61,906 nucleotides of DNA from an uncultured Prevotellaceae bacterium (GTDB lineage: Bacteria; Bacteroidota; Bacteroidia; Bacteroidales; Bacteroidaceae): positions 1 to 61,906 of the forward strand of contig CACXPX010000035.1 of NCBI GenBank assembly GCA_902769705.1. The letters are read 5' to 3'. Made by a program: the position numbers and the translations under genes. Below are positions 25,348 to 34,031 of the stretch, one piece after another. The first letter of the stretch is position 1; each line of letters begins with the position of its first letter. The notes beneath the pieces were generated by a model. The model saw nothing but the letters and a program-made list of their open reading frames with translations. It was not told the DNA's origin and ran no database searches.

Positions 25348-25956
25348 TTATTTGAATCCTACAAGCTTATGTGTCTGAAGCGAGAGCCGCCATCGGGGAT
25401 TCCGTTTGATGTAGTCGATGCATTGTCCGATGATGAGATGGTTTCGTGCAGTCTCTCCGGTATCGCAAGGTTGTAGGTAGTAGTAATCGGCTTTGATGCC
25501 GAAATCGCTGACTTCTCCCTGCATGTCGAAGATGCATTTCAGTTCGTTGCATTCTTTGACTACCACATCTTGCTTGGGCGAGATGGTCAGCCAGTCGAGG
25601 TTTCGAGGCGGCATGTGGGTTCCGTTGCTTTCCATCGCCACTTCGAAGCCGGCCTCGTGCAACAGGTCGATGAACGGTTCGTCTACTTGCAAGGTCGGTT
25701 CGCCTCCTGTAATAACGATGAGGGGTGATGGGTGTTTTGAGTTGGGTGTTGGGTGTTGGACGTTGGCTATTTGGGCAAGGATCTCTTCAGCTGTAAGTTC
25801 CTCGTATCGAGTGAAAGCTGTGTCGCAGAACGGACACTTCAAGTTACACCCCGCAAACCTGACAAACACGGCAGCACGCCCTGTGTTGTAGCCTTCGCCT
25901 TGCAGGGAATAGAAGATTTCGTTGACCCGATACTTTTTCATCGTTTCCTTATCCAT
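25348..25956 (-). CDS. queE: 7-carboxy-7-deazaguanine synthase QueE
   Basis: 202 residues. A radical SAM enzyme with CNLKCPFC supplying the CxxxCxxC cluster ligands. The N-terminus 'VNEIFYSLQGEGYNTGRAAV' and 'VITGGEPTLQ' are QueE signatures. It converts 6-carboxytetrahydropterin to CDG in queuosine and preQ1 synthesis. It follows queD by 12 bp in the same operon. Residues ~67-80 (QHPTPNSKHPSP) are an insert from CCCAACA heptamers just before the GGEP strand. Confidence 0.92.
   Translation of the reverse strand: MDKETMKKYRVNEIFYSLQGEGYNTGRAAVFVRFAGCNLKCPFCDTAFTRYEELTAEEILAQIANVQHPTPNSKHPSPLIVITGGEPTLQVDEPFIDLLHEAGFEVAMESNGTHMPPRNLDWLTISPKQDVVVKECNELKCIFDMQGEVSDFGIKADYYYLQPCDTGETARNHLIIGQCIDYIKRNPRWRLSLQTHKLVGFK
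25722..25762 (-). repeat. CCCAACA heptamer run inside queE
   Basis: It encodes NVQHPTPNSKHPSPLI immediately before the conserved VITGGEPT strand. In frame. Confidence 0.7.
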
Positions 25957-25968
25957 CGGTTGTGTCTC

Positions 25969-26304
25969 TTATTCGTCCTTTTCGTATATGGCGACATTGC
26001 CCTCGCTCTCTTGCACACGCGCCTTATAGCATTCAGGAATCTGCTCCGTTATCCATCGTGCGATGTTCTCGGCAGTGGGATTGAACGGAAACACCTGGTT
26101 CAGGTTCTGGTGGTCGAGCGGGCGCTTGATGCGTCTTTTCACTTCGGAAAAATCAATGACCATCCCCTCTTCGTTTAGTTCTCGTGAACGGCAGTAGACG
26201 GTGATTTTCCAATTGTGTCCGTGCAGCTGGGTGCACTTGCTGGGATAGGAGAGGGCGAGCTGGTGGCTGGCGGAAATCTCAAATGTTTTTTCGATATAGT
26301 ACAT
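25969..26304 (-). CDS. queD: 6-carboxytetrahydropterin synthase QueD
   Basis: 111 residues, the normal length. Zn-binding His residues appear in 'SASHQLALS' and 'CTQLHGHNWKITVYC'; catalytic Cys in 'YPSKCTQLHGH' context, and 'PTAENIARWITEQI' is typical. It makes CPH4 from dihydroneopterin triphosphate, the substrate of QueE downstream. Its ATG directly follows the TGA of the TPR gene, so translation is coupled. Confidence 0.92.
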   Translation of the reverse strand: MYYIEKTFEISASHQLALSYPSKCTQLHGHNWKITVYCRSRELNEEGMVIDFSEVKRRIKRPLDHQNLNQVFPFNPTAENIARWITEQIPECYKARVQESEGNVAIYEKDE

Positions 26305-28014
26305 TCAATTTGCTCCTTTTCTTTTTTGTAAATATGCTAATTCATTGATGGCGAAATCGCTGTTTTCCGGTTCGTCAAGCATTTTCTGCAACATAGCTTT
26401 GGCTTCGTCGAATTTCTGCTGGTCGATCAGAACGTAGGCTTTTCGCCGTTTGAGAAAGTTCATGAAGGCTTTGATGTGAGGCGGAGGGGTCTCGTTCTCT
26501 TCATCGTTAGGATTCTGTGCCTCGTTCATCAAATTATTGATGATGTCAAGCGCCCGGTAGTCGGAACTATTCACAAGGCAGTTCACATATTCTTGGGTGT
26601 AGGTGATGCGTCTGATGGGCATTGTCATCTCCAGATAGAAGAATGCTTTTTCGTATTGTTCCAGTTCAGTATAGCAGAAGCCGATGAGGTAACAGATATG
26701 GAAGAACACATCTTGTTCAGAAGGCTGCAGGCCTTTTATCAGGTGCTTGCTGAGATGATAAGCGTTTTCCAGATAGCGCAACGCTTCATAGAAACGTTTG
26801 GCTTGGAACAGCACAGAACCTGTGTAGATGTTGTAAGCCAGATGCGAATCCATACACTCGCTAATGAGCCGTTGCTCTTCGGTGAGTTCTTCGGGATGGG
26901 TCTTAATCAGTTCCAATGCTTCTTTCCACATGTAATGGAACTTGTCGAGCCGTTGTTTTGGTGATGACAAGTCGAAGGCTGTCAGGAACGAACAGACGAC
27001 AGGGCGGTTTTCTCTGCTGTCGAATGGCACAGTGGAATCTATAGACAAAGGTACAATAGCAATTGTGATGCGGAAATAAAGTGCTTGCTCGGTTGCGCGT
27101 TCGGCTTTGAGGTGGATGGTGATGTCGCGTTCGGCGTCGGGTTGTGAAGGCGCAACGTATTTCAAATTGAGCATAGCCTCGTTGGCAATGAAGTCACCTC
27201 CTTTTATCAGTGGGTTCGAAAGATTGTACGCCAGAATGGTTTCGGCATCTTCCATTGAGTCGAAGGTGTCGGCGGCGTAAATCACAAGTTGTTGAGGCTC
27301 GATGTCCTTCAGACTCAAAGCTGTAGCCAACACGTTTCTCAGTTCCAAAGGTTCCTCCTCGTTGCTCCGCCAATCGGGCCCAGCATCCTGATGCATGATT
27401 TCCTGTTCGCTGAGCAGTTCCAATTCGCGTTTCCATATAGCCTGATCTTTCTCAGCATCGTGATTGTCCGATTTCTCGTTGTCACTCATAGATTCGTTAA
27501 TCTGTCTGATGAACATGTTTTGGCATTGGAACGTACCAATCATAGCACGTTTCAGAATCTGTTGCGCTGTCTTTTGTTCAAGCAGAAGCGCGGTGATGGC
27601 ATGTACGTCTACGTTGTTGCTACCCTCGGTAATGGAATAGATGGCACGTGTGTTTTCACCGTTCATGTTGCATGAGTTGCAAACGGTGCGCACAAGGTGG
27701 ATGTTCTCGATGTTGGTTTGATAAAAATACAAATACAACAGTTCAATGTAGGGGGTGTCTTTTCTTAACCTGATGCTGAAGTGTCCGCTTTGGAAATCAA
27801 AGATAGCCACTTCTTCGTTGTCTTCGGTTTTCCATTTGCATTCGCAGTTCAGACCTTTCAACGCTTGGGCAACAATATCCTTCCGCTGGTCTTGAATGTC
27901 GGCCAGCGGGTCCTTTTTCTCTTTTTTCTGCTTGTTGCCCTGATAGTAAGACAAAAAGATTACTATCCCGATGATTAGTGAGCACAGCACTATGATAAAG
28001 GTATCCATATTCAT
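26305..28014 (-). CDS. Membrane-anchored TPR-like protein
   Basis: 569 residues. One N-terminal membrane helix (MDTFIIVLCSLIIGIVIFLS) and a KQKKEKK stop-transfer cluster leave a large cytoplasmic domain. The middle ('NCECKWKTEDNEEVAIFDFQ') resembles the chaperone-like YbjN fold. The C-terminal third has helical repeats ('YLIGFCYTELEQYEKAFFYL', 'KAYVLIDQQKFDEAKAMLQK') of TPR type. Function unknown. It sits between dnaG (its ATG abuts the dnaG TAA) and queD (coupled TGA/ATG), so it is part of a four-gene operon. Confidence 0.75.
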   Translation of the reverse strand: MNMDTFIIVLCSLIIGIVIFLSYYQGNKQKKEKKDPLADIQDQRKDIVAQALKGLNCECKWKTEDNEEVAIFDFQSGHFSIRLRKDTPYIELLYLYFYQTNIENIHLVRTVCNSCNMNGENTRAIYSITEGSNNVDVHAITALLLEQKTAQQILKRAMIGTFQCQNMFIRQINESMSDNEKSDNHDAEKDQAIWKRELELLSEQEIMHQDAGPDWRSNEEEPLELRNVLATALSLKDIEPQQLVIYAADTFDSMEDAETILAYNLSNPLIKGGDFIANEAMLNLKYVAPSQPDAERDITIHLKAERATEQALYFRITIAIVPLSIDSTVPFDSRENRPVVCSFLTAFDLSSPKQRLDKFHYMWKEALELIKTHPEELTEEQRLISECMDSHLAYNIYTGSVLFQAKRFYEALRYLENAYHLSKHLIKGLQPSEQDVFFHICYLIGFCYTELEQYEKAFFYLEMTMPIRRITYTQEYVNCLVNSSDYRALDIINNLMNEAQNPNDEENETPPPHIKAFMNFLKRRKAYVLIDQQKFDEAKAMLQKMLDEPENSDFAINELAYLQKRKGAN

Positions 28015-29967
28015 TTATAGAATAATGTTGCTTCCAATTTTAGTCGCCAAAGCATTTCTCATTTGCGATTTCTCCATGAACTCAGTCATCAGTTCGCGAG
28101 TCCGCTCGGCGTTGTTTTGTGCGTTTGCGATTTCTTTTCTAATCTCTTTCAGCCGTTTGTCGAGATAGTCCATCCTGAAGTCGAGAACCAGGTGCATTGC
28201 TTGTTGCTGAAGCGTCTCGACATCCATTCGTGGCTGACGGCTTTCGGTCAGATGGAATTGGTCTTCGGACAGTTCAACGGCTATCTGACTGATTTTGATG
28301 TCTTCGTGATTGATGAAATAGGTCTCTGCCTTTGTTCCATTTTCGGTGCACTTTTCAGTAGCCTCGTCCAGGATGCGATTGAAGAGTTCGTTGATGAACC
28401 GCAATCCGTCTTCGCCCAGATTGAACGCAAAGAATTGAGCTACGGTCAGGTTCATCGTCTTCCCGTCTTCGGTCTCCACGTTTTCAAATATCACCTGTTC
28501 GCCGTACCTGATAATCATTTGCACAATCATGCGCTCCACCTTCTCGGAAGCCCCAGTGTTGTCGGTGATGCCCGGCGTGCGTGCTCCTTGCTCAACAGCG
28601 GGCGTCTCTTGGATGGGTTGCTGTTCAGAGTTGTCGCCACCTTGTTGTTTGTTATCTTTCGCATCGCGGATGAATCGGTTCATCTGGTTGATGAGTGTAG
28701 CCTCGTTGATGCCTATTCGTTGGGCGCAGTCGTGCAGGTAGGTGTCGCGAAGGATTGGGTTCTGCACCACAGAAATGCTCTTCACGATAGAATTGATGGC
28801 TTCCGACCGTTTCAGAGGGTCGCGCTCATTACGCAACAGCAGGTCGGTTTTGAATTGGATGAAGTCCGTCTGATGCTCCTCGATATACTGTTTGAAGTCG
28901 CTGGCGGTATGCTTTCTGGCGAACGAGTCAGGGTCATCGCCGTCGGGAAGCAACAGCACCTTCAAGTTCATTCCCTCAGCCAGCAGCATGTCGGTACCTC
29001 GCAAGGCGGCATGAATGCCAGCCGAATCGCCGTCGTAGAGGAGGATGATGTTTTGCGTGAAGCGTCTCAGAATGTGAATCTGATGCAGGGAGAGTGCTGT
29101 TCCCGAGTTGGCCACCACATTCTTGATGCCTGCTTGATGCATCGCGATGACGTCGGTATAGCCTTCAACCATATAGACGCAGTCTTCTTTGGCAATGTCG
29201 CGTTTGGCTTGATAGAGTCCGTAGAGTTCGCGGTCTTTGTGATAGATGTCGCTATCGGGCGAGTTGACGTATTTCTGTTGCACGCCCTTCGTGGCAGCAT
29301 CAAGTTTTCTTCCGCCGAAGCCCACCACTTTTCCGCTGACGCCAATCCACGGGAAGATAACGCGTCCGGCATAACGGTCGATGAGTTCGCCGCGTTCGTT
29401 CTTGTAGCAGATGCCCACTTTCTCGATGAATTCCGGCTTGTATCCCTTTTGCTGGGCGGTGCGGGCGAAAGCGAGACGGTCGTTGGGGTCGAATCCCAGT
29501 TGGAACTCGCGTATGATGTCGTCGCGAATACCGCGTTGGCGGAAATATTGCATGCCGATAGCCACTCCGTCAGGCGTGTTGTGCAATGTGTCCTGGAAGT
29601 ATTTCAGGGCGAATTCGTTTATGATGAACATCGACTCGCGGTTGCTTTGCTCCTCTTTCTCGGCATCGCTCAGTTCGCGTTCCACAATCTCGATGTGATA
29701 TTTGTTGGCAAGCCATCTGAGCGCTTCGGGATAGGTCATCTGCTCGTGCTCCATGATGAATGTGATGGGTGTGCCACCCTTTCCGCACCCGAAGCAATGA
29801 CAGGTGTTGCGCGAGGGCGACACCGTGAACGAGGGCGTCTTCTCGTTGTGGAAAGGGCACAATCCTTTGTAGCTGGCACCACTCTTTCGTAGCGTCACGA
29901 ACTCCGACACCACATCCACAATGTTTGCGGCATCTTTGATTTTCTCAACCGTTTGTCTGTCTATCAT
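28015..29967 (-). CDS. dnaG: DNA primase DnaG
   Basis: 650 residues. The N-terminal zinc finger CPFHNEKTPSFTV..CHCFGCGKGG supplies the CHC2 ligands. The TOPRIM core has 'YMVEGYTDVIAMHQAGI' and 'ILLYDGDSAGIHA'. A helicase-binding C-terminal domain follows, after a Gln-rich linker near residue 450. It synthesises RNA primers for replication. First gene of the dnaG-TPR-queD-queE operon. Confidence 0.95.
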   Translation of the reverse strand: MIDRQTVEKIKDAANIVDVVSEFVTLRKSGASYKGLCPFHNEKTPSFTVSPSRNTCHCFGCGKGGTPITFIMEHEQMTYPEALRWLANKYHIEIVERELSDAEKEEQSNRESMFIINEFALKYFQDTLHNTPDGVAIGMQYFRQRGIRDDIIREFQLGFDPNDRLAFARTAQQKGYKPEFIEKVGICYKNERGELIDRYAGRVIFPWIGVSGKVVGFGGRKLDAATKGVQQKYVNSPDSDIYHKDRELYGLYQAKRDIAKEDCVYMVEGYTDVIAMHQAGIKNVVANSGTALSLHQIHILRRFTQNIILLYDGDSAGIHAALRGTDMLLAEGMNLKVLLLPDGDDPDSFARKHTASDFKQYIEEHQTDFIQFKTDLLLRNERDPLKRSEAINSIVKSISVVQNPILRDTYLHDCAQRIGINEATLINQMNRFIRDAKDNKQQGGDNSEQQPIQETPAVEQGARTPGITDNTGASEKVERMIVQMIIRYGEQVIFENVETEDGKTMNLTVAQFFAFNLGEDGLRFINELFNRILDEATEKCTENGTKAETYFINHEDIKISQIAVELSEDQFHLTESRQPRMDVETLQQQAMHLVLDFRMDYLDKRLKEIRKEIANAQNNAERTRELMTEFMEKSQMRNALATKIGSNIIL

Positions 29968-29976
29968 TTCACTCGT

Positions 29977-30576
29977 TTAATCGTGGATGGCGTTCATAGA
30001 GATGAAAGCCTCGCGCAGTTCGGCGGCATCGCGTCCCATATAGATGGCGTCGGAATAGTAGTCGGAGTCTTCAGAACTGATGTCCATCTGCTCTTCCTTG
30101 ATCACTTTCTTTGTCTTGGGATCCACACGTTTCTCAATCATCCAGATGGGGGCGTTGTTGTTGTAGTAGTAGCGTCGCTCGGTGAGCCACCCTTCACCAA
30201 AGTCGCTTCTGTTGAACGAGAATATCATTTTTCCCTCTTCATCGTAGAGGTATTCTTCGTAGGTTTTTCCTATCGTCTTCCGAGCCAGCACCAAGATGCA
30301 GGGATAGACCTCAATTTGCTCGGAAACTTTGGAGTTGTCGAAGATGAACTCCGTCTTCGAGTGACTGTCGCCGTTGGGGTCGCTCGTCCATGACTCGTAT
30401 ACCTGATAGTTCTTTCGTGGGCCTTTTATTCCCTTTTCGGCCAGCGTTTGCGCTTTGGTGTAGGCGGCGCGGATTTTTGTCAGTTGCGCTTTTGTCTGCG
30501 CGTTTTGTGCATTGGCGTTGGTGGCGCCAAGAACGAAGGCCATCAAGGCCAACGCGATGAATCTTAATGCTTTCAT
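29977..30576 (-). CDS. Secreted protein of unknown function
   Basis: 199 residues. A signal peptide (MKALRFIALALMAFVLGATNANAQ), then a helical start (QTKAQLTKIRAAYTKAQTLA) and a beta-rich body with 'YEEYLYDEEGKMIFSFNRSD' and 'TERRYYYNNNAPIWMIEKRV', which reads like the periplasmic proteins with toast-rack or MORN-like strands common in Bacteroidales. I do not recognise a named family. It is 9 bp upstream of dnaG and 28 bp downstream of the acetylesterase gene. Confidence 0.7.
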   Translation of the reverse strand: MKALRFIALALMAFVLGATNANAQNAQTKAQLTKIRAAYTKAQTLAEKGIKGPRKNYQVYESWTSDPNGDSHSKTEFIFDNSKVSEQIEVYPCILVLARKTIGKTYEEYLYDEEGKMIFSFNRSDFGEGWLTERRYYYNNNAPIWMIEKRVDPKTKKVIKEEQMDISSEDSDYYSDAIYMGRDAAELREAFISMNAIHD

Positions 30577-30604
30577 AGGCTAATCTGTTTATTTGTTGTA
30601 AGTG

Positions 30605-32293
30605 TTAATTTCCTTTTTTCAGATAGTCGGCCAATGGCGAACCGATTTGGCGCAGTCCTTTTGCCATACTCTGCGCATTCAGTTGTGCGCCGATTTTCGA
30701 AGCGTGGGTGTGGTCTTTCTTGAAGTAGACGCCAGCCTTCTGCTTGATTTCCTCCACCCGTTGTTTGGCCTTCTCCTTGTCTTTCGGCAACGACTTCACA
30801 GCGAACTTGCGGTCGAGTGCGTCGGCAGAGATGTTGTGCATATCCACGAACTCCACACCCGTCTCTTCCACCACTTCGCGATACCAGCGACCATACGAGT
30901 CGTCGCGGCGTTCAATCTTGCCGCCCGGCCATTCGTTGCGCGGCGTGAGCGATACGAGAATGGGCGTTGCACCCTTCTCGCGCGTGTCGTCAATCATCTT
31001 CTTCAGATACCAGCCGAACGAATAAACCACCTCGTAGCTTCCGTTGTCCATCTGATAGACGTGCAAGGTGTCTTTCGTGCCGGGAATCACGCCTCGAGCC
31101 TTTGCGTCGGTGATGGGACAGATGTCGTTATGACCGAACTGGATGGTGACAAAGTCGCCAGGTTGGAGTGAGTTGTAGACTTTATCCCACAAGCCCTCGC
31201 GAATGAAAGAACGTGTGGAGCGTCCGGCACGAGCGGCGTTGACGAGCGTAATCTTCGACTCGTCGAACACGGTGGCGGCTTGCGAAGCCCATCCCCACAT
31301 GCCGTCGTCTTCCTTGTCGGCGTTCTTCACCGTCGAGTCGCCTGTGAAGAATACGCGAGGCTTGCCGCTTGGGGTGACATACTTTTGAGGAATGTCGGCC
31401 GTCATCATCGCCTTCAGCACGTTGAGTTGCGGATGATTGCTCTGCAAGATGCCCACAGCAGCACTCTCGGCGTTCATCTCAGCACCAAACTTCGAGGTGT
31501 GGATTTTGTCGCCCAAGAAGTGATACTGCTGTTTCCAACTGCTATACGAGTCGAGTTTCTTGCCCGAAATCTCGTTCAAGTCGATGAAAGGCACGCCCTC
31601 AGTGGCTGCCACGTAGGCCGCCCACTCCGTTTGTGGTTTGCGCACAATCTTTCCTTTCTCGTCGAATGCATTGCGGGGCGTCAGCGACATCAGAATGGGA
31701 TTGGCGCCTTTGGCACGAATTTCGTTGATATATCGGCGCAGATAATGGCCGTAACTGTAAACGGTGTCCTGCCGCTGAGTGCGTTGGTTGAACCCCACAT
31801 AGCAGGTGTCGTTGTCCACACCGGGAATGACCGCGCGAGCCCGCTTCTGGTCGAAGAACTCACCGTTGTCGTTGTGCCCGATGGAAATAATCACCCAGTC
31901 GCCAGGTTTGAGTGCCTGACGAATGGCTGGCCACAGGTCGGTGTAGAACGTGCGTGTGCTCATGCCGCCCAGCGCCTGGTTCTCAACCGTTATTTTCTTC
32001 GCGTCGAAATACTGCCCGAAGAAATATCCCCAGCCCCACTGGCCGTTGTTGCCGTTGCCCAGCGTGCCGTTGCGCATCGTGGAGTTGCCCACGAGGAACA
32101 TCACGGGATTCGACCCCACGCGCGTGGAACCTGGCGCAGGACGTGCCGACAATGCCTTCGCGATGGAGTCGGGGGTGTTGTCCACCACCTTGTTGACATC
32201 CGCAATCGGGTCGGGCAGATTGTCGAACTCTTGTGCCAGAGCCAGCGTGGCCGAAGCCAGCATGAAGACGAGCGTTGTGAAATATCGTTTCAT
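30605..32293 (-). CDS. Tandem-domain rhamnogalacturonan acetylesterase (SGNH/CE12-like)
   Basis: 562 residues with a signal peptide and two SGNH hydrolase domains. Domain 1 (~65-300): 'VMFLVGNSTMRNG', 'VISIGHNDNGEF' and 'DKIHTSKFGAEMNA'. Domain 2 (~310-555): 'VFFTGDSTVKNADK', 'VTIQFGHNDICPI' and 'KKDHTHASKIGAQLNA'. Both keep the nucleophile Ser, the G-H-N-D block and a DxxH-type His, so both may be active, although domain 1 has GNS instead of GDS. Role: deacetylation of pectic rhamnogalacturonan side groups in the periplasm or outside. It stands alone, not in a visible PUL. A -7 box TATCTTTG lies 30 bp upstream. Confidence 0.85.
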   Translation of the reverse strand: MKRYFTTLVFMLASATLALAQEFDNLPDPIADVNKVVDNTPDSIAKALSARPAPGSTRVGSNPVMFLVGNSTMRNGTLGNGNNGQWGWGYFFGQYFDAKKITVENQALGGMSTRTFYTDLWPAIRQALKPGDWVIISIGHNDNGEFFDQKRARAVIPGVDNDTCYVGFNQRTQRQDTVYSYGHYLRRYINEIRAKGANPILMSLTPRNAFDEKGKIVRKPQTEWAAYVAATEGVPFIDLNEISGKKLDSYSSWKQQYHFLGDKIHTSKFGAEMNAESAAVGILQSNHPQLNVLKAMMTADIPQKYVTPSGKPRVFFTGDSTVKNADKEDDGMWGWASQAATVFDESKITLVNAARAGRSTRSFIREGLWDKVYNSLQPGDFVTIQFGHNDICPITDAKARGVIPGTKDTLHVYQMDNGSYEVVYSFGWYLKKMIDDTREKGATPILVSLTPRNEWPGGKIERRDDSYGRWYREVVEETGVEFVDMHNISADALDRKFAVKSLPKDKEKAKQRVEEIKQKAGVYFKKDHTHASKIGAQLNAQSMAKGLRQIGSPLADYLKKGN

Positions 32294-32322
32294 CGTTTTC
32301 GGGTATACTTGTAACTATTCTG

Positions 32323-32330
32323 CAAAGATA
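32323..32330 (-). promoter_or_regulatory. -7 element of the acetylesterase gene
   Basis: TATCTTTG on the minus strand, 30 bp before the ATG at 32293. Confidence 0.6.
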
Positions 32331-32872
32331 CGGAAAAAACGTCACATCGGTGCATTTTTTTTGCAAAATATCGTGTCGGAATTTTAAAAACACGGAAATT
32401 ATTATGAATTTTTCAGACAAATGACCTCTCGTTTTTGCGTTCTGAATCTTCAATCCCTATTAGGGGGCGAAAAAATACGATTTTCCGCGTTTTTCTGCAA
32501 TTCGCTGATAATCAGCTGATTGCGATTTTCTGATAAATTGCCGCATTTTTCCCGTTTTGTCAAAGGCCACAAATGACGTCCTCATTAGGGGCTTTTGACG
32601 CGCTCATTAGCGGCAAATGAGAGGGTGAAAAGCGGCAAATGAGAGAGCTAAAAGGCCGCTTTTAGCTTCCTGAAACGATTTTTCGGTCGTTTTTCTGCTC
32701 GTTTTTGAGTGTTCGAAAGGTGAAAAACGGCATTTTTGAAGCTGTTTTTGAGCTGGAAAGAAGGCGAAAATGATGCTAAAAATTCGGAATTTTATTGACA
32801 AAATTCGTAGTCGTCCGTTTCCTCGTCTGCGTTAATCTTCTTAAATCATGCATCGTTTTGCCGATTTTTTTA
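32331..32872. other. Intergenic region between divergent genes
   Basis: About 540 bp without a gene. It has short internal repeats ('gcggcaaatgagag' twice near 32610-32645, and a 'aggccgcttttagc' dyad) but nothing I can name. The promoters of the two divergent genes sit at its ends. Confidence 0.5.
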
Positions 32873-32880
32873 TATATTTG
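32873..32880 (+). promoter_or_regulatory. -7 element of 32911 gene
   Basis: TATATTTG, 31 bp before the ATG. Confidence 0.65.
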
Positions 32881-32910
32881 CATCATCATCATTAAAAGAA
32901 CAAGGAACCC

Positions 32911-33792
32911 ATGAAAAAAATCATTACTTGTTTGGCAGCCGCCCTGTTGTCGGTGAGTAGCGTCTTCGGCCAAAAGCCCTTGGACAAAGAGAATTTGGAA
33001 CTGGTGAAGAAATTGAACGATCGCGGTTTCTATCGTCCCGGTTGCCAATGGTTGTATGAAGACAGTAGGATGGAAAGTTATATCGGCATGATTGGCCAAT
33101 TCAGCGCCGAGTCGAAAAATGACACCCGTAGGGCTATCGCCGACGAAAGGGAAAAAGCCCAGAAGATTGTGAACCTGAAGAAAGCTATCGTGGGCAAAAA
33201 CAAGAAAGCCAAGAAGCAGGATGAGGCGATTGCGAAATATTTTCCTGACCTGGATTTGGCTCATCGCATTTTTGGCGAGGCCGAAGCCGTGCTGAAACGT
33301 TGCGACAAACTTCAGAATATCCTTGGCCCGGAGACCCCAGACGACTATGAATATGGGAAGGCTATGCCGAAGGGAAAGCTGCTGAGCTATGAGTCGTCGT
33401 CGAGTAATGGATTTGCCGGGCGCAGAGCCGACTTGAAACTTTGGCGCGACAAAGAAGGTAAAGGTTGGCTCTCGTTCAACACGAGTTTCAGGAACAGGGA
33501 AGCCAAAGCCATCGAGGTGGGCGACTCTGTGTTCCAACGCGTTCGCGATATGGCTGAAGAGAACAAGCTCTACACCATCGGACAAACCTATATGCCCGAC
33601 TTCGAGATTATGGACGCGTCGAATTGGAGCCTTTCCGTACAGTTCGAAGGGGGCTCTATCAGTTCGAGCGGCTACGCAACAGGTCCCAGCAAGAGCTTGG
33701 GAAGAAGCGAAATACAGCGGTATCTCGTGAAAATCTATCGCGAACAAGTGCCCGAAGAGGAAGATTCCGAAGAGCGTTTCCACAGGCGCTGA
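32911..33792 (+). CDS. Secreted protein of unknown function
   Basis: 293 residues with a signal peptide (MKKIITCLAAALLSVSSVFGQ). The mature part starts helical and charged (KPLDKENLELVKKLNDRGF), has a Lys-rich segment near residue 95 (KKAIVGKNKKAKKQDE) and a beta-rich C-terminal half ('GWLSFNTSFRNREAKAIEVG'), ending in an Arg/Glu tail. No family recognised. A monocistronic gene with its own promoter. A long open frame on the opposite strand is a shadow. Confidence 0.65.
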   Translation: MKKIITCLAAALLSVSSVFGQKPLDKENLELVKKLNDRGFYRPGCQWLYEDSRMESYIGMIGQFSAESKNDTRRAIADEREKAQKIVNLKKAIVGKNKKAKKQDEAIAKYFPDLDLAHRIFGEAEAVLKRCDKLQNILGPETPDDYEYGKAMPKGKLLSYESSSSNGFAGRRADLKLWRDKEGKGWLSFNTSFRNREAKAIEVGDSVFQRVRDMAEENKLYTIGQTYMPDFEIMDASNWSLSVQFEGGSISSSGYATGPSKSLGRSEIQRYLVKIYREQVPEEEDSEERFHRR

Positions 33793-33981
33793 CGGGATGC
33801 GTTTTTCGCTTGAATAGCCCAACGTTTTTTGAAAATCAGTCGCCCTGCATGCGTTCCACTTGGCCCACAAGTGGGTGTTGTGTGGGGCGTTTCTCTTGTT
33901 TTTTATTGCACAAATCGTGTCGTTTGCGCACAAAATGGTCGTTTTTGTGCATTTTTATTTTGCCATATGGGTAAAAAGGCG

Positions 33982-33989
33982 TAACTTTG
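33982..33989 (+). promoter_or_regulatory. -7 element of the etf operon
   Basis: TAACTTTG with a TTTG 18 bp upstream (33960-33963), about 43 bp before the etfB ATG. Confidence 0.7.
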
Positions 33990-34031
33990 CACCACTTTTA
34001 AAAAAAGACTACACATTATTAATTATATTTT

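Noticed and set aside
32776-33933. Long minus-strand frame of 385 codons
   Set aside because: It is antisense to the 32911 gene, which has a signal peptide and a promoter; the antisense product has no recognisable features.
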